From IMG/VR virus record IMGVR_UViG_3300008116_000114, positions 1 to 37,496 of that record: 37,496 nucleotides of DNA, one strand, 5' to 3'. Positions 1 through 5,909 of the stretch are shown piece after piece (position 1 is the stretch's first letter; every line of letters starts with the position of its first letter). This DNA is from a virus. Made by a program: the position numbers and the translations under genes. The notes below the pieces were generated by a model. That model was given only the letters and a program-made list of their open reading frames with translations, was not told where the DNA came from and searched no databases.

Positions 1-114
1 AGCGTGTCGGGCGTCTGGTTCAGCCAGTCGAGGTTCTCGGCGTCGGGGTCGAGGCCGCCCGGCTGGCGGAAGAAGGCCCAGCCCTCGGGATGCGTCTCCT
101 CGGCCAGCTTGTAC
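1..114. repeat. Terminal direct repeat, left copy (circular closure)
   Basis: These 114 bases are identical to the last 114 bases of the window (37383-37496). The repeat lies inside the large-terminase coding sequence, and joining the two copies restores one uninterrupted reading frame. It is therefore best read as the overlap of a circular or circularly permuted assembly, not as a physical T7-type terminal repeat, which would normally sit between genes. Confidence 0.95.
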
Positions 115-659
115 CACCAGTGGTCGTTGTCGGGCGGGTTGGTCGAGGCGATGATGCCCGACCAGGTGCAGCCGCCCATGGCCGCAGAAGGGTAGCGCCC
201 GACGCGGCCGGTGAGCCCGTCGACCACCGCCTTGGGCACCTCGCGCGCCTCGTCAATCCAGGCGCCGGTGAGCTCCATGCCCAGCAGCTTGGCGATGTCC
301 TGCGGGCGGTCCAGGCTGACGAAGATCACCTCCAGGTCGAGCTCGCCCTCCTGGATGTGGTGCGTCGGCGGGCCGGTGTCGACCCAGCGGCCGATCGTCG
401 GCGGGATCCATTGATGCCAGGTCTTGATCGTCGTGGTGCGCAGCTCGGGGTATGTGTTGCGGATCACGGCCCAGCGGGTCTTCCGTTTTCCGTCAGACGT
501 CAACTGCTGCTGCTGCGCGCGGCGCAGGATGTCCATCACGCACACCGTGGACTTGCCAGAGCCGAAGGGTCCGAGGATGCCGCGGAAGAATGAGTCGTCG
601 AGCATAAACGCCCGGGCCACCGGCCCAGGCGGGGCGTAGCGGATCTGCGTCGCCGCCAT
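1..659 (-). CDS. terL: Terminase large subunit, N-terminal ATPase part (continues at 37382)
   Basis: This is the motor ATPase that pumps DNA into the procapsid. The ATG at 659 begins a frame that runs off the left edge and continues at the right end of the window; the joined protein is 483 aa. Walker A is visible as GPFGSGKST at residues 30-38, Walker B as AWIDEA followed by Arg-Glu, and a coupling-motif-like IIASTNPP further on. The start overlaps the stop of the small upstream membrane gene as ATGA, so translation is probably coupled. The nuclease domain lies in the fragment at 36590-37496. The T7-type virion set suggests a podovirus terminase, but the packaging strategy (cos, pac or DTR) cannot be read from this sequence alone. 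Confidence 0.93.
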   Translation of the reverse strand, partial: MAATQIRYAPPGPVARAFMLDDSFFRGILGPFGSGKSTVCVMDILRRAQQQQLTSDGKRKTRWAVIRNTYPELRTTTIKTWHQWIPPTIGRWVDTGPPTHHIQEGELDLEVIFVSLDRPQDIAKLLGMELTGAWIDEAREVPKAVVDGLTGRVGRYPSAAMGGCTWSGIIASTNPPDNDHWWYKLAEETHPEGWAFFRQPGGLDPDAENLDWLNQTPDT

Positions 660-751
660 CAGTCGCTGCCAGCGCGGAACAGCGCCGCCAGGCAGAACCC
701 GATGCAGACCCCGGTGCTCAGCCAGGCCAGGTAGACGGCGAACTCAGTCAC
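659..751 (-). CDS. 30-residue single-pass membrane peptide upstream of TerL
   Basis: A GTG at 751 opens a 30-residue frame that is almost entirely one hydrophobic helix (FAVYLAW through CLAALF), ending in a short Arg/Asp tail. It overlaps the end of the DUF3310 gene by 8 nt, and its TGA shares bases with the ATG of TerL. The tight coupling on both sides is the main argument that it is translated. I do not recognise the family. It may serve mainly to couple translation into TerL, or it may be a small membrane protein. The start codon and function are inferred. Confidence 0.55.
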   Translation of the reverse strand: MTEFAVYLAWLSTGVCIGFCLAALFRAGSD

Positions 752-1085
752 GCGGCACCTCCTGCGGGAGGAAGCCTGTGCCCCGGCGCGCGGCCTCGCG
801 CGCATGCACCTGGTCCAGCCACTCGGGGGTTGCCGGAGCGGCCATGGCCTCGGCCAGCGGCGCCGCAATCTCCAGCTCGATCAGCTTGTCGATGTAGTGG
901 CGCGCCTTGCGCAGATCCTCGACCGGCGCGCCCTTCAGGTCGCAGCGCGCCAGGTACTTGATGGCGTTGCCGCGCAGGAAGCCGCGGAACTCGGCCGGCG
1001 TCATCCAGGCGCGCATGGCGTCCCAGGGCTGGATCTCCATGTCGCGGTAGTGGGAGCCGCCCACCTGCTGCTGGCGCGCGCTCAT
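744..1085 (-). CDS. DUF3310 family protein
   Basis: This is a 113-aa protein starting at the ATG at 1085, which overlaps the preceding stop as ATGA. It has the DUF3310 pattern: a short N-terminus with VGGSHY, then IQPWDAM, then a helical stretch with GNAIKYLAR followed by a K/R-rich HYIDKLIELE helix. Proteins with this domain are common in phages and are often labelled nucleotide kinase-like by analogy to T7 gp1.7, but the biochemical role here is not established. The C-terminal 35 residues are an Ala/Pro-rich extension. It sits between TerS and TerL, an unusual place for a nucleotide-metabolism gene, although this whole operon is compact and mixed. Confidence 0.85.
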   Translation of the reverse strand: MSARQQQVGGSHYRDMEIQPWDAMRAWMTPAEFRGFLRGNAIKYLARCDLKGAPVEDLRKARHYIDKLIELEIAAPLAEAMAAPATPEWLDQVHAREAARRGTGFLPQEVPRD

Positions 1086-1282
1086 GCTTGGCCCCTTGAC
1101 TTCAGCAGTTCTTCGGCCGCCTGCACCAACCCCCGCAGGCATTCCAGCGTCACCACGATGGACTCGCTGTCCTGCTCGACGATGAAGAACGTCGGCTGCG
1201 TCGTGAAGCTCTCCGGGTCGATGCGGATGTCTGGCTTCAGCCCGCTGCCGTTGTCCACCTCGAACTCTCTCGGTCGAATCAT
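1082..1282 (-). CDS. Hypothetical 66-aa protein
   Basis: This is a small acidic protein coupled by ATGA overlaps to TerS upstream and to the DUF3310 gene downstream. The middle (TFFIVEQDSESIVVTLE) looks like a pair of beta strands, followed by an amphipathic helix (LRGLVQAAEELLK). There are no cysteines, signal peptide or membrane segment. I do not recognise a family. Its place between the terminase subunits gives no reliable functional clue. Confidence 0.8.
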   Translation of the reverse strand: MIRPREFEVDNGSGLKPDIRIDPESFTTQPTFFIVEQDSESIVVTLECLRGLVQAAEELLKSRGQA

Positions 1283-1674
1283 GCCTTTCTCCCCAGGTCG
1301 ATGGCGATCGACAAGCCGACGCTGCCGCTGTGGTGCTGCTCAATGCGGTCGCCGTAACGCTCGGGCCGCTTCTTGGCGAGCTGCCACTTGAAGGTGTCGA
1401 CCTGCATGCGCTTCCAGGCCACCCATCCAGAGTCGACCTTGCCCTGCATGTCGGCAGGGGGCTCTTCCTCGACGATCTCGCGCAGGCGCTCGAACTCGAC
1501 CTCGGCGCCAGTCGCTCTCGCGCGGGCGTACCGTTCGGCCACATCCTCATCCTGCTCCACCCAATCGAGGAATGTCGGCGCCTTCACGCCTTCCTCACGG
1601 CACGCGCCGCGCAGGCTCTGCCCATCGGCCAGCCTCTCGCAAACACGCGCCACCAGATCTCGGTCAATCGCCAT
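1279..1674 (-). CDS. terS: Terminase small subunit
   Basis: This 131-aa protein fits the DNA-recognition subunit of the packaging motor. An N-terminal helix-turn-helix (residues about 5-40, with LADGQSLRGACREEGV and PTFLDWVEQDE) is followed by the typical small-terminase helical segment YARARATGAEVEFERL. The family-typical ending RMQVDTFKWQLAKKRPERYGD precedes a short variable tail. The ATG at 1674 overlaps the previous gene by 11 nt. TerS binds the packaging site and loads TerL; the two genes are separated here by three small genes. The family assignment rests on the recognisable C-terminal signature. Confidence 0.87.
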   Translation of the reverse strand: MAIDRDLVARVCERLADGQSLRGACREEGVKAPTFLDWVEQDEDVAERYARARATGAEVEFERLREIVEEEPPADMQGKVDSGWVAWKRMQVDTFKWQLAKKRPERYGDRIEQHHSGSVGLSIAIDLGRKA

Positions 1675-1918
1675 GATGGTCCATTCTAGTCATCGGTGGG
1701 GTTTTCGCAACATCATCCTCAAACCACACGCCAGGCTTGCCGCGGTTGCCCCGGCTCCACTGCTCGACGATGGCCGCCTCCAGCTTCTCGCGCCCGGCTT
1801 TTCCCCGGACCTTCTCGACGCCCGCCAGCCAATCCCGCAGCCAGTGCCGGCCACGCTGGACCCGCCAGGCCAGGAGCTGGCGCACCTCGCAGCGGTGGCG
1901 GTGCTGCTCATCCGTCAC
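1664..1918 (-). CDS. Hypothetical 84-aa charged phage protein
   Basis: A GTG at 1918 opens a basic, helix-rich protein (RHRCEVRQLLAWRVQRG, then WLRDWLAGVEKVRGKAG, then VEQWSRGNRG). Similar small proteins occur in Burkholderiales phage early regions, but I cannot assign a function. It overlaps the upstream gene by 11 nt and TerS by 11 nt, consistent with coupled translation. The density of Arg and Trp suggests nucleic-acid or protein binding, which is inference only. Confidence 0.75.
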   Translation of the reverse strand: MTDEQHRHRCEVRQLLAWRVQRGRHWLRDWLAGVEKVRGKAGREKLEAAIVEQWSRGNRGKPGVWFEDDVAKTPPMTRMDHHGD

Positions 1919-2207
1919 GCAGCACCAGAGCCTGGATGTCCCAATGCCCCATGCCGCGCATCATGCCGATCAGCGAGGCGTCGTCGGTCACGCGCCACTG
2001 CCCGTGCTCGATGCCCTTGGTGCGAAAGCGCCAGGCCACCGGGTCCATGGCCTCAAAAGTGGCCAGCCGCATGTCGAGCTCGGTGTTCTGCTCCTGCAGG
2101 CTGGAGCAGTTGCTGCACCGCATCGGCTGCCCCGCAGGCACAGGCGCGCACCGACACTCCCCGTCGATGTAAAGCTCCCAGCAAATTCCGCAGATCTCCC
2201 TGCTCAT
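1908..2207 (-). CDS. Cysteine-rich 99-aa protein, possible zinc binder
   Basis: It starts at the ATG at 2207, overlapping the upstream stop as ATGA. The first 35 residues carry six cysteines in the order CxxC, CxC, CxxC (CGIC, CRC, CSNC), enough for one or two zinc sites. A coiled helix follows (SLQEQNTELDMRLATFEAM), and then a segment FRTKGIEHGQWRVTDD that resembles a short beta module found in other phage small proteins. No signal peptide or membrane helix is present. The function is unknown; a zinc-dependent adaptor or regulator would fit. Confidence 0.8.
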   Translation of the reverse strand: MSREICGICWELYIDGECRCAPVPAGQPMRCSNCSSLQEQNTELDMRLATFEAMDPVAWRFRTKGIEHGQWRVTDDASLIGMMRGMGHWDIQALVLRDG

Positions 2208-2503
2208 GCCAGCCTCAGACCATGCGACGAAGACAGCCCGGTCTGCTCGTTGTAGAGCGTGCCCGTCACCCGATCGGCGAGGTAGGCCTTGCGACCGACC
2301 CGCAGCCGGGTGAACGTCTTGGCCTTCACCTGATCGCCCCAGCGCACCCACACATCACGCTCGATCGGCGCCGCGCCGACCAGCAGCCGCATGTCGTTGT
2401 CCATCACGCAGCCTTCTGCGGTGATGCGGACGTACTTCTGGCCGTGCGGCCGGTACTCCCCAACCTTGGCCTCCAGAAAAGCCGGCTTCTTGTCTGCGCT
2501 CAT
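2204..2503 (-). CDS. Hypothetical 99-aa protein, beta-rich
   Basis: A soluble protein bounded by ATGA overlaps on both sides (2500-2503 and 2204-2207). Alternating hydrophobic and charged residues (KYVRITAEG, RLLVGAAPIERDVWVRWGDQV, FTRLRVGRKAYLADRVTG) suggest a mostly beta fold. I do not recognise a family or motif. It lies between the MazG-like enzyme and the Cys-rich protein in the leftward operon. Confidence 0.8.
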   Translation of the reverse strand: MSADKKPAFLEAKVGEYRPHGQKYVRITAEGCVMDNDMRLLVGAAPIERDVWVRWGDQVKAKTFTRLRVGRKAYLADRVTGTLYNEQTGLSSSHGLRLA

Positions 2504-2808
2504 GCTGCCTCCTTCACAAACACCCCGTCCTCGCGCAGCGTGCCCTTGCGGTCCTTGATCTGCCCATAGGCGTGCTCCAGTGCGTCGACCAGGCTGATGC
2601 CGGCCAGGTCTGCGCCGATGATCAGCGTCACCAGGATGTCGCCGTAGGCGTCGATCGCCTCCTCGCGGTTGCAGCGGTGCAGCGCGGTGAGCAGCTCGCC
2701 CAGCTCCTCGTGCGTCTTGATGGCCTGCGCCATGGCGGTGCTGCGCGGCAGGATCTTGCGATCCTCGGCCCAGCGGATGACCTTCAACTCCAGTTCAGTC
2801 CAGCTCAT
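2500..2808 (-). CDS. MazG-like nucleotide pyrophosphohydrolase
   Basis: This is a 102-aa all-alpha protein of the MazG-like NTP pyrophosphohydrolase type. The metal-binding EExxE motif is visible as EELGE at residues 34-38 in KTHEELGELL. A second acidic pair follows in EEAIDAYGDILV (D53 and D57). Enzymes of this family hydrolyse (d)NTPs to the monophosphate and pyrophosphate; phage versions may tune nucleotide pools or alarmones, but the substrate cannot be told here. I chose the ATG at 2808 because GGAG lies just upstream and it overlaps the previous stop as ATGA; an in-frame start at 2862 would overlap the upstream gene much more. Confidence 0.85.
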   Translation of the reverse strand: MSWTELELKVIRWAEDRKILPRSTAMAQAIKTHEELGELLTALHRCNREEAIDAYGDILVTLIIGADLAGISLVDALEHAYGQIKDRKGTLREDGVFVKEAA

Positions 2809-3014
2809 TCGTTCTCCTTCCAGTCGTTTGGCACCTTCGGCAGCGGGGCCCATCCCCGCCACCAGTCAGACTTGCCGTCCCAGGCGCCATAGACGGCAAC
2901 GCCCCCGCGCCCCAGGAGCTGCACTTTCGCGCTCACGGGGCAGGTCTGCATCGGTCGCCAGTAGTAGGCCTGGTCGACCGCAACGGTCTTGTCGGATGAC
3001 AGCTTGACGCTCAC
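2805..3014 (-). CDS. Hypothetical 69-aa Trp-rich protein
   Basis: A GTG start at 3014 overlaps the preceding stop as GTGA, and the end overlaps the MazG-like start as ATGA. The sequence reads YYWRPMQTCPVSAKVQLLG, then VAVYGAWDG, then WWRGWAPLPKVP. This strand order, ending in W.PLP.P, resembles the DUF551-type small phage domain in layout, but I would not assert membership. Six tryptophans in 69 residues is striking. The function is unknown. Confidence 0.75.
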   Translation of the reverse strand: MSVKLSSDKTVAVDQAYYWRPMQTCPVSAKVQLLGRGGVAVYGAWDGKSDWWRGWAPLPKVPNDWKENE

Positions 3015-3154
3015 GCAAGATCCCCGGTCGCCACCAGCGCCGCGGCGATCAGCGCATCAGGCACGGTGACGCCGGACTTGACCAGGTCGAGGATGCGGTG
3101 GCCCTGGGCGGCGCTCATCGTGGCGCCTGGTAGCCAGCGGTTGCTGCGCATCAT
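3011..3154 (-). CDS. Small 47-aa helical protein
   Basis: The frame starts at tandem ATG codons at 3154 and 3151, overlaps the upstream gene as ATGA, and ends in a GTGA overlap with the next gene. The C-terminal part (ILDLVKSGVTVPDALIAAAL) is an amphipathic helical segment of the kind seen in many short phage proteins. An internal ATG at residue 13 is an alternative start. It fills what would otherwise be a 136-base gap in a perfectly coupled gene chain, which supports it being real. The function is unknown. Confidence 0.7.
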   Translation of the reverse strand: MMRSNRWLPGATMSAAQGHRILDLVKSGVTVPDALIAAALVATGDLA

Positions 3155-3552
3155 TCCTCGGCCTCGAACTTCTGACGCAGGCCCAGCTTTCCACGCAGCG
3201 CAGCCAGCGCCTCCATGCCGCGACGCTTAGCCTCCGGGTTGATCTTCACGTTGGGATCGTAGGCGATGGCCTGCTCACCCTGCCTGGGCACGGCCGGGCC
3301 CTTGTTGCACGAGTCGCGGAAGGCGATCGCGCTCGGCGGGAAGTCTGGGTGCATGGCACGCAGCGCGTAGTCCAAGCTGGGGCGGTAGGTCAGGAACCTG
3401 CCGAGCTGGTCGCGCCAGACCCCGCGCACCAGGCCGGGATCGACGCCGTCCCAGTTGCGGGTGAAGGCGGTGCCGTAAACGGCGGCCATGTAGCCGAAGA
3501 TGTAGTCGAGGCCCTCGTCCTCGGTGCAGTGATCAGCGGATGAGCTTGACAT
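3151..3552 (-). CDS. Hypothetical 133-aa protein next to the replication initiator, possible helicase loader
   Basis: It starts at the ATG at 3552 with a strong GGGAGG site, overlapping the end of the DUF1376 gene by 20 nt. The core (YIFGYMAAVYGTAF, NWDGVDP, VRGVWRDQLGRF, MHPDFPPSAIAFRDSC) is a compact helical domain common in beta- and gammaproteobacterial phages, directly downstream of replication-initiator genes. By position it could play the role of lambda P, loading host DnaB, but I see no motif that proves this. The last third is basic and helical (EAKRRGMEALAALRGKLG). The function is inferred from context only. Confidence 0.8.
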   Translation of the reverse strand: MSSSSADHCTEDEGLDYIFGYMAAVYGTAFTRNWDGVDPGLVRGVWRDQLGRFLTYRPSLDYALRAMHPDFPPSAIAFRDSCNKGPAVPRQGEQAIAYDPNVKINPEAKRRGMEALAALRGKLGLRQKFEAEE

Positions 3553-4282
3553 TGTTGCCTCCCATGATGCCCCGCGTGAGGCCTTGCAAAACGGTGCGGT
3601 TTGCCTCGCCCTGGCGCGTCATGCTGGACCCCTGCTGGTCGCGCACCCATTCCGCCTTGAAGCCAGTCCACCCGCGTGCGCAGCAGTGCTCCAGCGCCTG
3701 CTCCAGGCTGAGCCCGGCTTTCTCGCATTCACGCTGGATCCCAGCCAGCGCAGCCTCGGTGACCGGCGCTTTCTTGGCCCGGCGCAGCGTGAGGAAGCTC
3801 TCCCAGACCTGGTCGGTGACGTCAGCCGGCTTGTCGGTGGTGGCCTTCTTTTTCCCTACTGCGATAGCAGTAGAGGAATGGTGTCTGGTGTCTGGTGTCT
3901 GGTGAGCATTGCCTTCGCTATGCGTTCGCATTGCGTCCGCATTGCCATCGGTATGCTCGGGCTCACGATTCCACCGTGCGTCCGCACTGCGCTTGGCCTT
4001 CGTTCGCTTGTCCTGGTAGCGCGAGATTTCCTCGTCGCACCGCTTGTTGTGCCAGCCGTCATCGGCCAGCACAAAGAACTCTTTCAGGACCACGGCTACG
4101 GCCTCGCGCTCCTCGCGCGTGCGCGCGCCCACGAGCCGCTGCACCGCGGCAATGTTGGCCGGCAGCGGTCGCTCGTCAGCGTAGTATTTGCGGATGCACC
4201 GGCTGTAGGCGGCGTCCTCGACGAACGAGAGATGCGCGGTCGCCTGCGCATAGTCGCCGAGGTGGTGCTCGTAGTAGTTCAA
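3533..4282 (-). CDS. DUF1376-type phage replication initiator
   Basis: The protein opens with the typical DUF1376 sequence NYYEHHLGDYAQATAHLSF and continues through IRKYYADERPLP, VGARTREEREAV and EFFVLADDGWHNKRCDEE; this domain covers about residues 1-95. A hydrophilic linker (about 95-150) carries the DNA repeats described separately. A second helical domain follows (about 155-225, with VWESFLTLRRAKKAPVTEAAL and WTGFKAEW). I prefer the TTG at 4282, giving MNYYEHH, because GGGGA lies 6 nt upstream; a TTG at 4288 is possible but has poor spacing. The layout matches lambda O: N-terminal origin binding, C-terminal partner binding. That role is inferred from domain content, context and the internal repeats. 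Confidence 0.85.
   Translation of the reverse strand: MNYYEHHLGDYAQATAHLSFVEDAAYSRCIRKYYADERPLPANIAAVQRLVGARTREEREAVAVVLKEFFVLADDGWHNKRCDEEISRYQDKRTKAKRSADARWNREPEHTDGNADAMRTHSEGNAHQTPDTRHHSSTAIAVGKKKATTDKPADVTDQVWESFLTLRRAKKAPVTEAALAGIQRECEKAGLSLEQALEHCCARGWTGFKAEWVRDQQGSSMTRQGEANRTVLQGLTRGIMGGNNVKLIR
3856..3960. other. Candidate replication origin: iterons, 7-bp repeats and hairpin inside the initiator gene
   Basis: Five consecutive 11-bp units begin at 3906, 3917, 3928, 3939 and 3950. On the minus strand units 1-4 share a core close to GCAATGC, while the fifth is degenerate. A further diverged copy lies near 3984. Next to them are three perfect copies of ggtgtct (3880-3900) and a perfect 7-bp inverted repeat, ctactgc/gcagtag, with a 4-nt loop (3856-3873), bordered by a T-rich tract at 3848-3853. 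Because 11 and 7 are not multiples of 3, the repeats do not encode repeated amino acids, so DNA-level selection is likely. Iterons plus a palindrome inside the initiator gene is the lambda origin plan. Confidence 0.65.
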
Positions 4283-4287
4283 GATCA

Positions 4288-4433
4288 ATCCCCATCGGTG
4301 GACGGCCCCAGTGTGAGAATTACCGGGGGCGCTCCACCATTGCGGTGGTGATACGGCATCTGAGGCCGTCCCCGATGGAGACTGGTCTGCGATGCCCCTT
4401 TTGCGCTTCTCACGGCGCGTTGAGCATTCTCAC
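4288..4433 (-). other. Structured non-coding segment between ssb and the initiator gene
   Basis: About 145 bases without a convincing gene separate ssb from the initiator, in an operon where almost every other junction overlaps. A long imperfect inverted repeat pairs 4291-4307 with 4364-4378 (ggccgtcc and cgatgg on one arm and their complements on the other, one base unpaired). Inside it a smaller hairpin has ccacc/ggtgg arms near 4334-4348. A further 8-bp pair, gtgagaat (4313-4320) and attctcac (4426-4433), could form an alternative structure. On the leftward transcript a short frame (ATG at 4359, 24 aa, stop 4285-4287; or a GTG further upstream, 42 aa) ends 2 nt before the TTG start. It could be an attenuator, a translational control RNA or an immunity-type RNA; which one is not decidable here. 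Confidence 0.5.
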
Positions 4434-4823
4434 TCAGAACGGCAAATCATCGTCCATATCCTGCAGCCGCGGTGGGGCTTTCCTGGACGGGGCCGGGGCA
4501 GGGGCCGGCGCGCTGGCCTCGCCCTTCGGCGGCAGCTCCACCTGGTCGACCGTCAGCCGCAGCTTGGTCTTGGTGCTCCCGTCCTTGGCCTGGAACTCCT
4601 CCTGCGCCAGGCGCCCGCTGACGGTCAGCTTCTGCCCCTTGGCGATGTAGGCGGCCAGGCTCGTGCCGCGCTTGCCCCAGAGGTTGCAGTCCAGCCACAT
4701 GGTCGCCGGCCTGTCGCGCGTGCCGGTGTCAACGGCCAGCGGCCAGGACAGCACCGGCTCGGCGCCGGCCTGACGCGACTCGGGTTCGCGGCCGACTCGG
4801 CCGGTGAAGACGCAGAGGTTCAT
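4434..4823 (-). CDS. ssb: Single-stranded DNA-binding protein
   Basis: A 129-aa OB-fold SSB. The N-terminus (MNLCVFTGRVGREPE), the central WLDCNLWGKRGTSLAAYIAKG and KLTVSGRLAQEEF are the family pattern over residues 1-100. An Ala/Pro-rich linker follows, then the acidic tip DMDDDLPF, the conserved tail by which SSB recruits host replication and repair proteins. The ATG at 4823 overlaps the upstream stop as ATGA; a longer in-frame version has no family similarity. It coats ssDNA during replication and supports the exonuclease/annealing pathway of the rightward operon. The full C-terminal tip suggests it engages host proteins directly. Confidence 0.95.
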   Translation of the reverse strand: MNLCVFTGRVGREPESRQAGAEPVLSWPLAVDTGTRDRPATMWLDCNLWGKRGTSLAAYIAKGQKLTVSGRLAQEEFQAKDGSTKTKLRLTVDQVELPPKGEASAPAPAPAPSRKAPPRLQDMDDDLPF

Positions 4824-5326
4824 TCCACAATCCTCCAGTCTTCGGCCAGCATGTCGCTCTGGCTGGCCACCCAGCCTGGCAGCATCGCCCGCCTGCCCGA
4901 AGCATTGACCGTCCACATGTCGATGTGCGGCAGGATCTCGCAGAACTCCAAGCCCAAGGCGTTGGCGTATGGCGTGCCAGGCTTGAGCTGCGCAGCCGGC
5001 GTGCCGGGCACAAGCATCAGCCACATTTCCTTGCCGTTCCAGCCGGCGCGCGAGACGCGGCGACCCTGCTTGAGAGCCTCGATGGCATGGCCGAACGTCA
5101 TGCCCGAGGTTTCGCGGTAGGCGCGCGCGAATACGTCGGCCGGCGACCATGAGATGTAGCCGGCGTGGCGGCTATCGTTTCCTTTGCCGCCGTCGTGGTA
5201 CTCCACAAGGAACCCCTCGTCGGCGCCGTTCTCGTTGGCCGGCAGCTCCCAGCCGCGATAGGCGTTGTATTCCGCGCGCGTCATCGGACTGGCGCTGACC
5301 AGCTTGGTGCCAATGTAGGTTTTCAT
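4820..5326 (-). CDS. DUF2829 / Tad2-like protein (candidate anti-Thoeris) with N-terminal extension
   Basis: Residues about 76-168 match the DUF2829 family: MTFGHAIEALKQGRRVSRAGW, NGKEMWLMLVPG, then FCEILPHIDMWTVNASG and a final GWVASQSDMLAEDW. Tad2 proteins of this family sequester the cyclic ADP-ribose signals of Thoeris defence. The first 72 residues (YIGTKLVSASPMTRAEYNAYRGWELP, LVEYHDGG, HAGYISWSPADVF) form a separate domain common in enterobacterial and Burkholderiales prophages and sometimes fused to DUF2829. It is coupled to ssb by ATGA at 4820-4823. The anti-defence role follows from the family, not from this sequence alone. Some DUF2829 members may have other ligands. Confidence 0.8.
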   Translation of the reverse strand: MKTYIGTKLVSASPMTRAEYNAYRGWELPANENGADEGFLVEYHDGGKGNDSRHAGYISWSPADVFARAYRETSGMTFGHAIEALKQGRRVSRAGWNGKEMWLMLVPGTPAAQLKPGTPYANALGLEFCEILPHIDMWTVNASGRRAMLPGWVASQSDMLAEDWRIVE

Positions 5327-5541
5327 GCCGCCACCTCTTCGGCGGCAGATGCGTCCTCGACAGGCGCAGGGGTGTCGCCCGTCAGCAGCGCCACGAGCTG
5401 CTCCTGCGATGCGACGGCAACGCCGAACGTCTCGCGCGCTGCGTGGTTGCGGGCCTGGGCGGCGTTGGCGGCGCGGATCAGGCGCTCGTCGCCGGTTTCA
5501 GTGTTGCGGACCAGGTAGATCCTTTTCGGTGCCTTGCTCAT
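5323..5541 (-). CDS. Hypothetical 72-aa protein
   Basis: This small protein is joined by ATGA overlaps to RusA upstream and to the Tad2-like gene downstream. It begins with a basic strand-like segment (KAPKRIYLVRNTETGDERLIRA), then a helix rich in Ala (ANAAQARNHAARETFGVAVAS), and ends in an acidic Ala-rich tail. Similar small proteins sit among phage replication genes, where the first half looks like a short beta hairpin plus helix. I do not know a function. Confidence 0.8.
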   Translation of the reverse strand: MSKAPKRIYLVRNTETGDERLIRAANAAQARNHAARETFGVAVASQEQLVALLTGDTPAPVEDASAAEEVAA

Positions 5542-5909
5542 AGTTGCTCCAAGTTGCGGATGGTGATCGCCACCGACCCAGGCGCGGCCGGCGGCATGCG
5601 GGTGATCGACAGGCGGTCGATCTGCTCGTCGTCCTCAAGCACGCCAGCATGCACCAGCGCGTCGAGGAGAGATTTCAAGATGTTGTCGAGGTCACGCCGG
5701 CGGCGGTCGGGTGGACTCGCTTCGATGGCGACGTCAAGGCGCCCCGTCATTGGCCTGTGGATTGCGTGGAGAAGCGCCGACTGCGCAACCAGAGCGCGAT
5801 ACACGCGGCCCTCTGTTGACACAAGGTGACGTCCAGCAAGGGTGCCACTCGACGGGTGGCGCCAGTAACGGTTGACCGAGGGAGGCCAGCCCACGCGCAT
5901 CGTGATCAT
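5538..5909 (-). CDS. rusA: RusA-type Holliday junction resolvase
   Basis: This 123-aa endonuclease fits the RusA family in length and motifs. The N-terminal GWPPSVNRYWR is followed by basic residues and by RRRDLDNILKSLLDAL, which holds the conserved Asp residues D73 and D75 and Lys79. GVLEDDEQID then supplies the further acidic residues D93 and D94. RusA cuts four-way junctions; in phages it resolves branched replication or recombination intermediates before packaging. The ATG at 5909 overlaps the Cro-like stop as ATGA, so it is the second gene of the leftward transcript. It probably works with SSB and the exonuclease/Erf pair. Confidence 0.92.
   Translation of the reverse strand: MITMRVGWPPSVNRYWRHPSSGTLAGRHLVSTEGRVYRALVAQSALLHAIHRPMTGRLDVAIEASPPDRRRRDLDNILKSLLDALVHAGVLEDDEQIDRLSITRMPPAAPGSVAITIRNLEQL

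Noticed and set aside
1-114. T7-type physical direct terminal repeat
   Set aside because: The repeat is inside the TerL gene and restores its frame, which fits assembly closure better than packaging ends.
4377-4440. Plus-strand segment reading LRCPFCASHGALS, reminiscent of a zinc finger of the Ogr type
   Set aside because: It lies opposite the structured gap and the end of ssb, has no ribosome site, and continues into antisense of the SSB tail. A chance CxxC is more likely than a gene.
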